Assembly: GCA_937950325.1 (NCBI GenBank)
Contig: CALFDJ010000036.1
Location: 1-64,000, forward strand
From: an uncultured Collinsella sp.
Lineage (GTDB): Bacteria; Actinomycetota; Coriobacteriia; Coriobacteriales; Coriobacteriaceae
Direction: 5' to 3'
Length of the DNA stretch: 64,000 nt
The first letter of the stretch is position 1. Every line of letters starts with the position of its first letter. Below are positions 27,076-36,900 of this stretch, piece by piece. The notes below the pieces were generated by a model that saw nothing but the letters and a program-made list of their open reading frames with translations, was not told where the DNA came from and did not search any database. The position numbers and the translations under genes were made by a program.

Positions 27076-30000
27076 ATGCCTGTTCGAATCTATACCACCA
27101 ATGCCGGCACGGATTTGAGCGATGCCGAGTCGGCGCTGCTTGCCGACCTTATTGCCCGTTACGGGCGTGCCGTGTTGCTGGCACCAACGTTTGCCGAGCT
27201 CGACCTGTGCCGTCATGATGCGGCGGAAGCCGGCGTTTCGCTGGGTATCGACTACAAGACGCCTACATCGTGGCTTCGCTCGCTTTGGGAGCTTTTGGGC
27301 GACGGGCGCGGTTTCGTCGACAACCTGCAGCGCCAGATGCTGTTCTCGGACATGGTCACGCGTCTCGACGATGCCGACCTGCAGCCGCTTTCGCGCAGTC
27401 AGGGCACGGTGCGCATGCTTGCGCGTATGGCCCGCGATGTGTTGCCTGGCGTGGCGGGGACGACGGCAGAGCGATGCCGTGGCAACAACTGCCAGCCTGA
27501 GCCAAAAAGCGATGCCGAGGCTCGTGTGTTCGAGCTTTTGCGTGCCTACGCGGGCGGTTTGGACCGTCGAGATATGGTCGAGCCCTGCGAGGCAGCTGAC
27601 ATTATGACCAGTGTCCTGGCCGATAGCCTGCCGGCGTGCACTCGCGCCGTATGCGTGCGCGGTATCACGTCGTTTGCGCACGGTCTGCTCGAGCTGCTGT
27701 CTGCCGTGGCGAACAATGGGGGAGAGGTCGTCGTGCTGCTTGCCCGCGAGCAGGCGGCGATGCGCGAGGAGCTTGCCGCGGCATTTGATGCCCGCGGTGT
27801 GCTGTTTGAGATCGCGCCGCTGGGGGAGGGTGCCGGCGCGTCTGATGTCGCTTGCGAGACCGCCGCTCAGCCTGCCTTTATTGAGGTCGCTGGCCCCCAT
27901 GCCCGTGCTCATGCTTATGCGGACGCCATCGATAAGTTGGTGAAAGCGCACAAGGAGTCCAAAGCCGATAAAGCTGCTGCAACGCCCGCCGACCCCGCGC
28001 GCGTGCTCGTGGTTTCCGCCCGGGCGCCCCAGCTGTTCGGCGAACTCGCCTCTCGTCTGGCGGCGCGTCACATTGCGGCCGAGACGGCTGAGTTCACGGC
28101 GTTTTCCCAGTCCATCGCGGGCAGGCAGTTTACGGCGCTCGCCAACCTGATCGAGCGTATGAAAGCCGCCGACGAGGGCACCGCTTCCAAGACCGAGTGG
28201 TGGCCCGCTCCAGAGCTTACCGACTGGATCTACAGTCCGCTTTCGGGCGCTGATGCCGTCAATGCCCGTACCTTCGATAAGAATATGCGTCTCTCGCGCA
28301 GCAAGACTACCGCGGGCGTTAAGAGCCTGCTGCAGAGTGTCCAAGGCCAGGTGAGGGGCGCGCGCAAGGCGGCGAGCGACGATAACTGGTTTAAGAACGT
28401 ACCGTGTGTGGTCTCGGACGTGTTCCAGGCTCTGTGGCGTGACAAGCCCGTGACGGCGCTCAAGGCCATGCTTGCCGTTGCCGAGGCGTTGCCCGATCGC
28501 TCGCTGGGCAGCTTGGATGGCCAGGCCCGTCGCCAGGCGGAGGTAGCCCTGCTGCGCCACGCCATCGACATCCTTATGAACGGCGCCCGCGCGCTCGACG
28601 TGTCGAAGGCCGCGACCGTTCCCGTGCTCGATGGCATTCGCACTAAGGTGGACAAGCATAGCACCGCCTATGATTACGAGACCCACGAGGTTGACCGCGC
28701 GCCGCGTGCTCAGGTTCGTTTTGCTTCGCTTGCCGATGCGGCGGCTCTGCGCCCCGGCAGCTACGATGCCGTGCTGTTTGCCGATGTCGATCTGGACAGC
28801 TATCCGCTCTCACATGAGGAGGGGCCGCTGGCCACGCTGACGGCGAGCCTTGGTCGCGAGGGCGTGACGCTTGAGCCCGCGGCCTTGCTGCGCGTGCGCT
28901 TTGGCCACGCGATGCGGGCGGCACGCGGCCCGGTTGCGCTTGCGCGCGTGACGCACGATCGCCAGGCGCGCGAGTGCTACCCGGCAGCCGTATGGACCGA
29001 GCTGCGGGCACATGCCGAGGCCGCTGGCGCTGCCAAGCCCACGCGCGTGGGCGAGGGCGATATCATCGCCGACTTTGATCCCGCTGCAGGCGAAGGTCTT
29101 AGGCGCGAGCGCGTGACCTGCGAAGCTCCTCAGCATCTGAGCGATGAAGCCATTCCGTATCTGGTCCTGCGCCGTCGCGATGGCGAGGGCGAGGACGCGC
29201 CGCTCGTGCCGCGTCTGACGTCCGCCTCGCAAATCGAGGCCTATTCTACCTGCCCACTGTGCTGGTTCGTGTCGTATCGCGTTAAGCCCCAGTCTATCGA
29301 CGCGGGCTTTGGCAACATGGAGAAGGGCAACTTTGTCCACGACGTGTTGGAGCATCTGCATGCCCGTCTGTCCCAAGAGGGCATGGAGCGCGTGACGCCC
29401 GAGAATCTGCCGCGTGCACAGGAGCTGCTGCACGAGGTCTTTGACGAGACGTTGGCCGAGCACGCCGGCAAGCGCGGCACGGAGGGCCCGCTGGTGCCGC
29501 TCTCTGCGGTGGAGGAGCGCCAGGTGGCCGAGATCTTGCCGCAGCTGGAGGGTGTGCTTGCCTACGAGTCCGAGGCACTTGCCCCCTTTGCCCCGCGCTA
29601 CCTGGAGTTCGCCTTCAACGAGCTCAAGGTCGAGTATGCCGGTTGGCCGCTTGGCGGGCGCATCGATCGCGTGGACGTGGACGCCGAGAATCGTGCCGTG
29701 GTGATCGACTACAAGCATCGCACGGGCGTTGAGGAGTTTAAGCTCGCCGACCCTACGGTGCGCGACGAGGAATCGGGCACGGCGCCCATCGACGATCCGC
29801 GCTGGTTGCCACCACATACCCAAACGCTCATCTACGCCCAGGCCATGCGCCGGGCGCTGGATTTGGACACCCGCGCGGCGCTCTACTTTTCGACCAAGGG
29901 CGGCAAGCCGGCGTTGCGCGGTGCTGCGAGCGCCGAGCTGCTCGAGGAAGAGCGCGGCGACGGTCGCATCCCGGGCCTTAAGAAAGGTTTCCCCGGCGAG

Positions 30001-30174
30001 GGTGGCAGCATGGACTTCGACGCCCTGCTCGATCGCGTTGAGGCCGGCATCGCCGAGCGCCTGCGCGAGCTCGAGGCAGGCAACGTTGCCGCCGTCGACC
30101 CGACGTCGGCTCAGGCCGCGCATGCGCGCTGCTCGTATAACCACGAAGGAACGTTTGTAAGGAGGGACGTGTAG
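27076..30174 (+). CDS. addB: AddB-like PD-(D/E)XK nuclease
   Basis: This 1032-residue protein is the expected partner of AddA in double-strand-break end processing. The C-terminal third (about 715-1010) is a RecB-type nuclease: SQIEAYSTCPLCWF, then GNFVHDVLEHL, and the catalytic stretch GRIDRVD...AVVIDYKHRTG. The N-terminal two thirds resemble an inactivated UvrD-like helicase. Two features are unusual for AddB. The N-terminus shows no Walker A (GxxGxGKT) loop, only AVLLAPTFAELD. The C-terminal Cys cluster that holds the AddB [4Fe-4S] centre is reduced to one cysteine (ARCSYNHEG). It ends 3 bases before addA, so the two are co-translated. Confidence 0.82.
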   Translation: MPVRIYTTNAGTDLSDAESALLADLIARYGRAVLLAPTFAELDLCRHDAAEAGVSLGIDYKTPTSWLRSLWELLGDGRGFVDNLQRQMLFSDMVTRLDDADLQPLSRSQGTVRMLARMARDVLPGVAGTTAERCRGNNCQPEPKSDAEARVFELLRAYAGGLDRRDMVEPCEAADIMTSVLADSLPACTRAVCVRGITSFAHGLLELLSAVANNGGEVVVLLAREQAAMREELAAAFDARGVLFEIAPLGEGAGASDVACETAAQPAFIEVAGPHARAHAYADAIDKLVKAHKESKADKAAATPADPARVLVVSARAPQLFGELASRLAARHIAAETAEFTAFSQSIAGRQFTALANLIERMKAADEGTASKTEWWPAPELTDWIYSPLSGADAVNARTFDKNMRLSRSKTTAGVKSLLQSVQGQVRGARKAASDDNWFKNVPCVVSDVFQALWRDKPVTALKAMLAVAEALPDRSLGSLDGQARRQAEVALLRHAIDILMNGARALDVSKAATVPVLDGIRTKVDKHSTAYDYETHEVDRAPRAQVRFASLADAAALRPGSYDAVLFADVDLDSYPLSHEEGPLATLTASLGREGVTLEPAALLRVRFGHAMRAARGPVALARVTHDRQARECYPAAVWTELRAHAEAAGAAKPTRVGEGDIIADFDPAAGEGLRRERVTCEAPQHLSDEAIPYLVLRRRDGEGEDAPLVPRLTSASQIEAYSTCPLCWFVSYRVKPQSIDAGFGNMEKGNFVHDVLEHLHARLSQEGMERVTPENLPRAQELLHEVFDETLAEHAGKRGTEGPLVPLSAVEERQVAEILPQLEGVLAYESEALAPFAPRYLEFAFNELKVEYAGWPLGGRIDRVDVDAENRAVVIDYKHRTGVEEFKLADPTVRDEESGTAPIDDPRWLPPHTQTLIYAQAMRRALDLDTRAALYFSTKGGKPALRGAASAELLEEERGDGRIPGLKKGFPGEGGSMDFDALLDRVEAGIAERLRELEAGNVAAVDPTSAQAAHARCSYNHEGTFVRRDV

Positions 30175-30177
30175 ACC

Positions 30178-33100
30178 ATGGATCTTTCGACTTTGATGCC
30201 GCAACAGCTGCAGATTGTCAAAACGCTCGACCGTCCGCTGTTTGTCTCGGCGGGCGCCGGTTCGGGCAAGACCTTTACCCTCACGCGCCGCATCGTCTAC
30301 GCGCTCTCGCCCGAATCAGGTCCGTTCGTTGAGCATCTGGACCAGGTGCTCGCCATTACCTTTACCAAAGATGCCGCGGCCGAGATTCGCGACCGCGTGC
30401 GCCGTGCGCTTATCGACGAGGGCATGGACGAGGAAGCACTGACCGTCGACGACGCGTGGATCTCGACCATTCACGGCATGTGCTCGCGTATCCTGCGCGC
30501 GCATGCGCTGGAGCTGGGTATCGACCCCGAGTTCACGGTGCTCACCGATACCGACGAGCTTATGGACCAGGCTGTTGAGCATGTGTTGGCCCGCGCGACG
30601 GCGCCCGATGCCGCCCCCGAGCTCGCGGCATCGCTCAAGGCCCTCTATGCCTGGTATCCCATGGCGGGCGAGGGCGGCCCCTTTGGCACCGGCACGACCA
30701 TCAAGGGCCTGGTGCGCGACCTGCTGGAGCTGTCGAGCCAGTTGCCGGGCGGTATGGACGACGTGTGCGTGGCGCGCGGCCAGGCCGATACCTCGGCACT
30801 TGCCGATGCCTATCGTGCGGCGCTGGGCGCAAGCAAGGCCGCGACCGAGAAGGCGCAGACGGCGCTCGATGCCATCGACGCGTTCGAGGCGAGCGGCAAG
30901 ACCATGGTCGACGCGGCGCGACTCATGATGTCGTGCACCATGCCGCGCGCGAGCAAGGCGTTCCCCAAGGAGCAGGTCGAGCTGCTCAAGGCGGAGGCTG
31001 CCGATGCATTTATCAATATCGTGCTTGCCTGCGGTGGCCCGGCGCTCGATGCGCTGGTGGGCTTGGCCCGCTCTGTAGAGGCTGAGTACCGCGCGCTGAA
31101 GGCTGCCCAGTCTGCCCTCGACAACAACGACCTGCTGCGCATGGCCTACGAGGCCCTGCGCGATTACCCGGCCATCCGAGCGGCATACGAGAGCCGCTTT
31201 AAGATGGTCATGATCGACGAGTTCCAGGATACCGACCAGATGCAGGTCGATCTGATCCGCTACCTGACGGGTGCGGGGGAGCGCGCGCTGTGTACCGTAG
31301 GCGATGCACAGCAGTCGATCTACCGCTTCCGCGGGGCAGAGGTCGAGGTGTTCCGTCGCCAGGAGCGCAAAGTGGGATCGGCGGCGGCGTCCGAGACGGT
31401 CGCCACGCCGGATGTCCCCGCCGGTGAGCTCGTCAAACTCGTGCGCAACTTCCGCAGTCACGACGAGGTACTGCGCTACGTGGCACGCGTCTTCGACGGC
31501 GATGACGGCGGCCTGATGCAGGGCTTTTTGGATCTTGAGGCGAGCGACGGCCGCAAGGACACGCTGGTGGCAGACGCCTCGCGTCGTCAGGCGCTCTTTG
31601 TTGCCGGCGGCAGCACGCAGGAGCGCACACAGGCCAAGGCCCGTGCGATCGCTGAGCGATTCCGCGCGCTTGCCGATGCCGGCCAGCCCCAGGGCGGCAT
31701 GGTGCTGCTGCTGGGCCGCATGACCAACGCCGACGTCTACGCGCAGGCCTTCCGCGACCAGGGGCTCGACTGCGTCATCGCGGGCGGCTCAGTCTTTGCG
31801 CAGGCTGCCGAGGTGCAGACGGTGCGCGCCCTGGCTTGTGCGCTCGCCAATCCGGCCGATACGGCGCAGGGCCTTATGCCGCTGCTCGCCTCGCCGATGT
31901 TTGCGCTCGGTGCCCAGGAGTTCCTGGCACTGGCGACCAAGCTCGATAGCGAGACGGGGGAGACCTCGCGCCGCAACATCGATGCGGGCATCATGAGCGA
32001 TTCCGATGTGCCGGGCTTGCAGGGCTTGCCGCTCGTGACGCGCGCCCGCGAGGTACTGCGGTATGCACTTCGTCGCGTGGGCCGCGATTCATTCGCCGCC
32101 ATCGCACGCGACGCGGTCAATGCCTCCGGCTGGTTTGTGCGTCTGGCACAGTGTGGTCCCGAGGGCAAGGCTATTGCCGCCAACGTGCTCAAGGCGCTCG
32201 ACGCCGTGGCCGAGGCGGAGGCCGAGTTCGGCAACTCGCCGCGTTCCATCGCGCTGGCCTTCGACCGCTTCTTGGCGGGCAAGGAAGCCCCGGGTGCCCT
32301 CAACGAGGACGGCGACGGCGCGGTGCGCATCATGACCGTGCATGCGTCCAAGGGTCTGGAGTATCCGGTCGTAGCGGTTGCCGAGTGTTTTGGCGTGCGC
32401 AAGCCGTCCGGTGCGGCTCAGATGGGGCGTGTCGAGGGCGGAGTGCAGGTCGTGGCACTGCCAGCTCGTTTTGATGGCGTTAAGCTTGCCGATGGGACCT
32501 TTGTGAGGGGCGATGACGTCAAAAAGCAGTTTGAGCATGCGTTTAAGGGCAAGGGCACGTCGCTGTGGTTGCCGCCGGAGCTCATGGAGGACGTCTGTGC
32601 GACGGGCTCTCCCGCCGAGGCATTCGTTCGCCTGCGCAACGACGACCTGCAGCTTTCGCTCGAGGAGCGGGCCCGCCTGCTCTATGTTGCCATGACGCGT
32701 GCGCGCGAGCTGGTGATCTTGGCGATGGATGCCGGCGTGAGCCGTGGCAAGGTGACGGCGCCGACCTTCGATGTCGAGACCGATCTGACCTATGACGTGC
32801 TGCGTCGTATTCTGCCGACGGACAGCCTGGACATGCCGCAGCTCGATGCCGACCGCCTGGCGTTCGACAACTCCCAGCCGGGCGACTACGAGCTCATTTC
32901 GCTCGCGAACTTTACCTTTGGCGAGCAGGCGTTTGAGGCCAACGCTTCGCTGGATACCGAGGGCAGGCTTGTTCGTGGCGATGCCGATACGGATGCTGCC
33001 GACGATTCGGCCAGTACAATCGTCCCCGGTCCTGCCGACCCCAAGCCCGATTCGTTTGAGCTTGTGTATCCCCAGGCAGTGGGCGTGCGCATGGGCATCT

Positions 33101-33810
33101 GTCCGTATCCGATGCGTGACTCGTATAGCTACTCGTCAATCGCCGCGGCACTCCATGCCGAGACGGAAGACCGTGCCGCCGAGGCTCGTGTTCCCATGGA
33201 CGAGTCCGGCGATGATGCGGAGTCGGATGGCTCGGAGATGACGGATGCAGACGTGGCTGCTGTCGAGCCCGTCGGCAATCCCATGGCCTTGGGTTCGGCC
33301 TTCCACGCCGCCTGCCAGTGGCTCATCGAGATGGGTGCCGATGCGTTGCCCGCTGCGCGTGCCGATGCGCTGGCGCGCCTGTGGCGCTTGACGCCAGAAC
33401 AGCGCGAGCGCTTCGACGTTGCCCTGGATCGCTGGCTCAAGTCGTCGGTTCGTGCCGACCTGCTCGTGTGGCCGTGCATCCGTGCCGAGGTGCCGTTCTT
33501 CTCGCTGGGTTGCGAGGACGAGGACATCGCCCGCTACGGTGCCTATGCCGAGGGCGCCATCGATGTACTGGCGACGAACCCGGCCGATCCGTCACGCGCG
33601 CTGGTCATCGACTACAAGACGGGCGGCACACCGGACGAGACGCCGGAACAGTTGCAGGAGAAGCACGTCCTGCAGGCGCGCGTCTACGCTGATGTTCTAC
33701 ACAAGGCGGGCTTTGAGGCCGTGACCGTCAAGTTCGTCCGCGTGGAGCAGGCGAATCCAGCCATCTTCGTCGAACCCGCCGAACCTCAAGTAGTCACCTA
33801 CAATCTCTAA
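30178..33810 (+). CDS. addA: AddA-like UvrD/RecB-type helicase-nuclease
   Basis: This 1210-residue protein is an ATP-dependent helicase fused to a nuclease. Superfamily-1 motifs are all visible: SAGAGSGKT (24-32), AITFTKDAAAEIRDRV (Ia), MIDEFQDTD (II), VGDAQQSIYRFRGAE (III), VRNFRSH (IV), IMTVHASKGLEYPVV (V) and LLYVAMTRAREL (VI). The C-terminal nuclease has GSAFHAACQWL, EGAIDVLA, ALVIDYKTGG and QARVYADVL. A 130-residue acidic, low-complexity insert lies between them (about 930-1040). Together with AddB it would resect DNA ends for RecA loading. It is followed 10 bases later by a long palindrome. Confidence 0.93.
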   Translation: MDLSTLMPQQLQIVKTLDRPLFVSAGAGSGKTFTLTRRIVYALSPESGPFVEHLDQVLAITFTKDAAAEIRDRVRRALIDEGMDEEALTVDDAWISTIHGMCSRILRAHALELGIDPEFTVLTDTDELMDQAVEHVLARATAPDAAPELAASLKALYAWYPMAGEGGPFGTGTTIKGLVRDLLELSSQLPGGMDDVCVARGQADTSALADAYRAALGASKAATEKAQTALDAIDAFEASGKTMVDAARLMMSCTMPRASKAFPKEQVELLKAEAADAFINIVLACGGPALDALVGLARSVEAEYRALKAAQSALDNNDLLRMAYEALRDYPAIRAAYESRFKMVMIDEFQDTDQMQVDLIRYLTGAGERALCTVGDAQQSIYRFRGAEVEVFRRQERKVGSAAASETVATPDVPAGELVKLVRNFRSHDEVLRYVARVFDGDDGGLMQGFLDLEASDGRKDTLVADASRRQALFVAGGSTQERTQAKARAIAERFRALADAGQPQGGMVLLLGRMTNADVYAQAFRDQGLDCVIAGGSVFAQAAEVQTVRALACALANPADTAQGLMPLLASPMFALGAQEFLALATKLDSETGETSRRNIDAGIMSDSDVPGLQGLPLVTRAREVLRYALRRVGRDSFAAIARDAVNASGWFVRLAQCGPEGKAIAANVLKALDAVAEAEAEFGNSPRSIALAFDRFLAGKEAPGALNEDGDGAVRIMTVHASKGLEYPVVAVAECFGVRKPSGAAQMGRVEGGVQVVALPARFDGVKLADGTFVRGDDVKKQFEHAFKGKGTSLWLPPELMEDVCATGSPAEAFVRLRNDDLQLSLEERARLLYVAMTRARELVILAMDAGVSRGKVTAPTFDVETDLTYDVLRRILPTDSLDMPQLDADRLAFDNSQPGDYELISLANFTFGEQAFEANASLDTEGRLVRGDADTDAADDSASTIVPGPADPKPDSFELVYPQAVGVRMGICPYPMRDSYSYSSIAAALHAETEDRAAEARVPMDESGDDAESDGSEMTDADVAAVEPVGNPMALGSAFHAACQWLIEMGADALPAARADALARLWRLTPEQRERFDVALDRWLKSSVRADLLVWPCIRAEVPFFSLGCEDEDIARYGAYAEGAIDVLATNPADPSRALVIDYKTGGTPDETPEQLQEKHVLQARVYADVLHKAGFEAVTVKFVRVEQANPAIFVEPAEPQVVTYNL

Positions 33811-33820
33811 CCTCAATAAC

Positions 33821-33883
33821 TTGCGGTGGAATACGGACTGTTTTGGCCAAAAAAGCCGCCAAACAGTCCGTATTTCACCGCAA
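33821..33883. repeat. long palindrome, family member 2
   Basis: The 23-base arm 33821-33843 pairs with 33861-33883 with one G-U pair; the loop is 17 bases, as in the member at 22782-22844. The arms share 21 of 23 positions with that copy, and the central G-C pair is flipped to C-G on both arms. It lies between addA and dnaE, 101 bases before the dnaE start, and would form a strong hairpin in addA-dnaE read-through RNA. Confidence 0.85.
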
Positions 33884-33984
33884 CTGCAAGAGGAGCCGTG
33901 TTGGTTTGGCTAGGTTCGGGTGCTGTCCGTGCCGTGCGGTAAAATCGTTCAGTCAGAACACGAACCCGCATCGGAGCTCATCAC

Positions 33985-36900
33985 ATGGCATTCGTCCATC
34001 TGCACAATCACACTGTTTTCTCCATGCTCGACGGCGCAACCCGTATCCAGGATATGGTCAATCGTGCCGTTGAACTTGGCATGCCCGCCGTGGCCATTAC
34101 CGACCACGGCTACATGTATGGCGTGCCCGACCTAGCGCTGGCCTGCGACGCCGTCAATCACAACACGCCCGAGTACAAAACCTGGAGCCACGACAAGGCC
34201 TTCCTGGAAAAGGACCGCCGCGACGAGCTGGTGGAGCCCGACCCCGAGGCAAACCCGCGCGAGCATGCCCAGTACGTCAAAGACATGGCCATGTGGGACG
34301 AGAGGGGCAACATCGACGAGCTCAAGCCGCCGCTGGTCATTAAGCCCATCTTTGGCTGCGAGGTCTACTTTACGCCGGACGAGACCCTTGCCCGCGACCA
34401 TAAGCCCGAACTCTACCACATGATTCTTCTGGCCAAGGACCAGGAGGGCTACGTCAACCTGATGCAGACGGTTTCCGAGGCCGCCGTGCAGGGCTTTTAC
34501 TACAAGCCGCGCGTGACGCTTGACAACCTGCGCCGCCATGCCAAGGGCATGATCTGCACCAGCGCCTGCATCGCTGGCATCATCCCCAAATACATCGACC
34601 GCGGTGACATGGAGGGCGCCATCAAGTGGGCCGAGACCTTCCGCGATACCTTCGACCCCGGCGACTTCTACATCGAGATCCAGGAACATGGCATCACCAC
34701 CGACAACGGCCTGACCGACGAGCAGATGGACCGCACGCTCATCGATATCGCCAAGCAGGTGGGCGTCAAGGTCATCGCCACCAACGACTTCCACTACCTG
34801 CGCCGCGAGGATGCGCCCGTGCAGGACGTCATCATGTGTATTGGCATGAACGCCAAGGTCGATGACCCCAACCGCATGCGCATGACCGGCTCGGAGTTTT
34901 ACATGAAGACCGAGGAGGAGATGCGGGCGATGTTCCCGTATTGCCCCGAGGCCTGCGACAACACGCTCGAGATCGCCGACAAGTGCTACGTTGAGCTGGA
35001 CTGGGACTCTATCATCCTGCCGCGCTTTCCGTTGCTCGATCCCGGTGAGACGCACGAGAGCCAGTTCCGCCGTGAGTGCGAGAAGGGCCTGCGCCAGCAC
35101 TATGGCGACGACTGGGCCACACGCGAGATCGGTGGCGTCAACATCAAAGAGCGCTTTGAGTACGAATACAAGGTCATCTGTGACAAGGGCTTTGCCGCCT
35201 ACTTCCTCATCGTTGCCGAGTACGTGCAATGGGCCAAGGACAACGGCATCGGCGTCGGCCCCGGCCGTGGCTCGGCCGCCGGCGCTATCGTCGCCTACGC
35301 CATGAACATCACCGCGTTCGACCCGCTCGAGAACGGCCTGATGTTCGAGAGGTTCCTGTCCCCGCAGCGTACCGAGATGCCCGATATCGATATGGACTTC
35401 GACGATGAGCGGCGCCTCGAGGTCGTGGAGCACGTTCGCCAGCTCTACGGTCCCGAGAAGGTCACCCACGTCATCACCTACTCGACCATCAAGGCCAAGC
35501 AGGCCATCAACGACGCCGCGCGCGTCCTGGACTACCCGGTCTACATGGGCCAGCGTCTGTCCAAGATGGTCTCGAGCGACCCCAAGGTCAAGCTCAAGCA
35601 GGTGCTCGACAAACAACCCGGCAAAGAGGATCTGTTTAACCCCGATTTTGCCGAGGCCTATAAAAAGGACGACGACGCCCGCCGCATCATCGACACGGCG
35701 CTCTCGATCGAGGGCCTCACCCGCGGCGAGGGCGTGCACGCGTGTGCCGTTCTAATCTGCCGCGACCCCGTCAACGAGCACGTGCCCACCAAGCTCGACA
35801 CCAAGGGCGGCGTCGAGATTACCCAGTACGAGGGCCATACCGTTGCCGATATGGGCTTGCTCAAGATGGACTTCCTGGGCCTGCGCACGCTGACGGTTAT
35901 CTCCAAGGCCAAAGCAAACATCAAGAAGAACTTCGGCATCGACATCAAAGAGGAAGAGATTCCCTTTGACGATCCCGAGATCTTTAAGCTCATGGGCTCC
36001 GGCCACACCGCCGGCGTCTTCCAGGTCGAGTCCGCCGGCATGACGGCCACGATCAAGAACATGAAGCCCACCGAGTACAAGCACGTCGTGGCATTGATCG
36101 CCCTGTACCGCCCGGGCCCGTTGGGCGCCGGCATGGTTTCGTCCTACATCAACCGTATGAACGGCAAGGAGCCGGCCGTCTCCTACGACGACCGTCTGGA
36201 CGACATTCTGGGCGAAACCTACGGCACCATGGTCTACCAGGAGCAGGTTATGCTCATCTCCGTCGAGATGTGCGGCTTCTCCAAGGGCGAATCGGACTCG
36301 CGTATCCGTAAACCCGTGGCTAAGAAAAAGATCAAGCTGCTCACGTCGACGGTGCTCCACTGGGAGGATGGCTCGGACGAGACCACCTACGACCACTGGA
36401 TGAACGGCGCTATCAAGAACAACTACACGCGCGAGGTTGCCCAGAAGATTTGGGACGATGTTCTCGAGTTCGCGTCCTACGCCTTCAACAAGTCGCACTC
36501 CGCCGGCTACGCCATCCTGGTTATGCAGACGGCGTGGCTCAAGGCGCACTATCCGCACGAGTACATGGCGGCCGTTCTGACGTCCTATACGGGCAAGACC
36601 GACAAGATCGTGCACTACGTCTCGGCATGCCGTCACGACGGCATCCCCGTGCTGTCGCCAGATGTCAACGAGTCCGGTACCGAGTTCACGGCTACCAAGG
36701 AGGGCGTGCGCTTTGGTCTGGCCGGCATCCGCGGCGTGGGCACCGGCGTGGCGCAGGCGATTATCGCCGAGCGCGAGGCGGGCGGTCCGTTTAAGACGCT
36801 GCACGACTTTGTCGAGCGCGTGGACTCGAGCCAGGCCAACCGTCGCGTGATCGAATCGCTCATCAAGGCAGGTGCCTTCGACTCCACGGGGTATCCGCGT

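Noticed and set aside
26941..28686. A 581-codon minus-strand open frame
   Set aside because: It covers the AddB-like gene in antisense and has the usual shadow composition (Arg, His, Gln, Leu).
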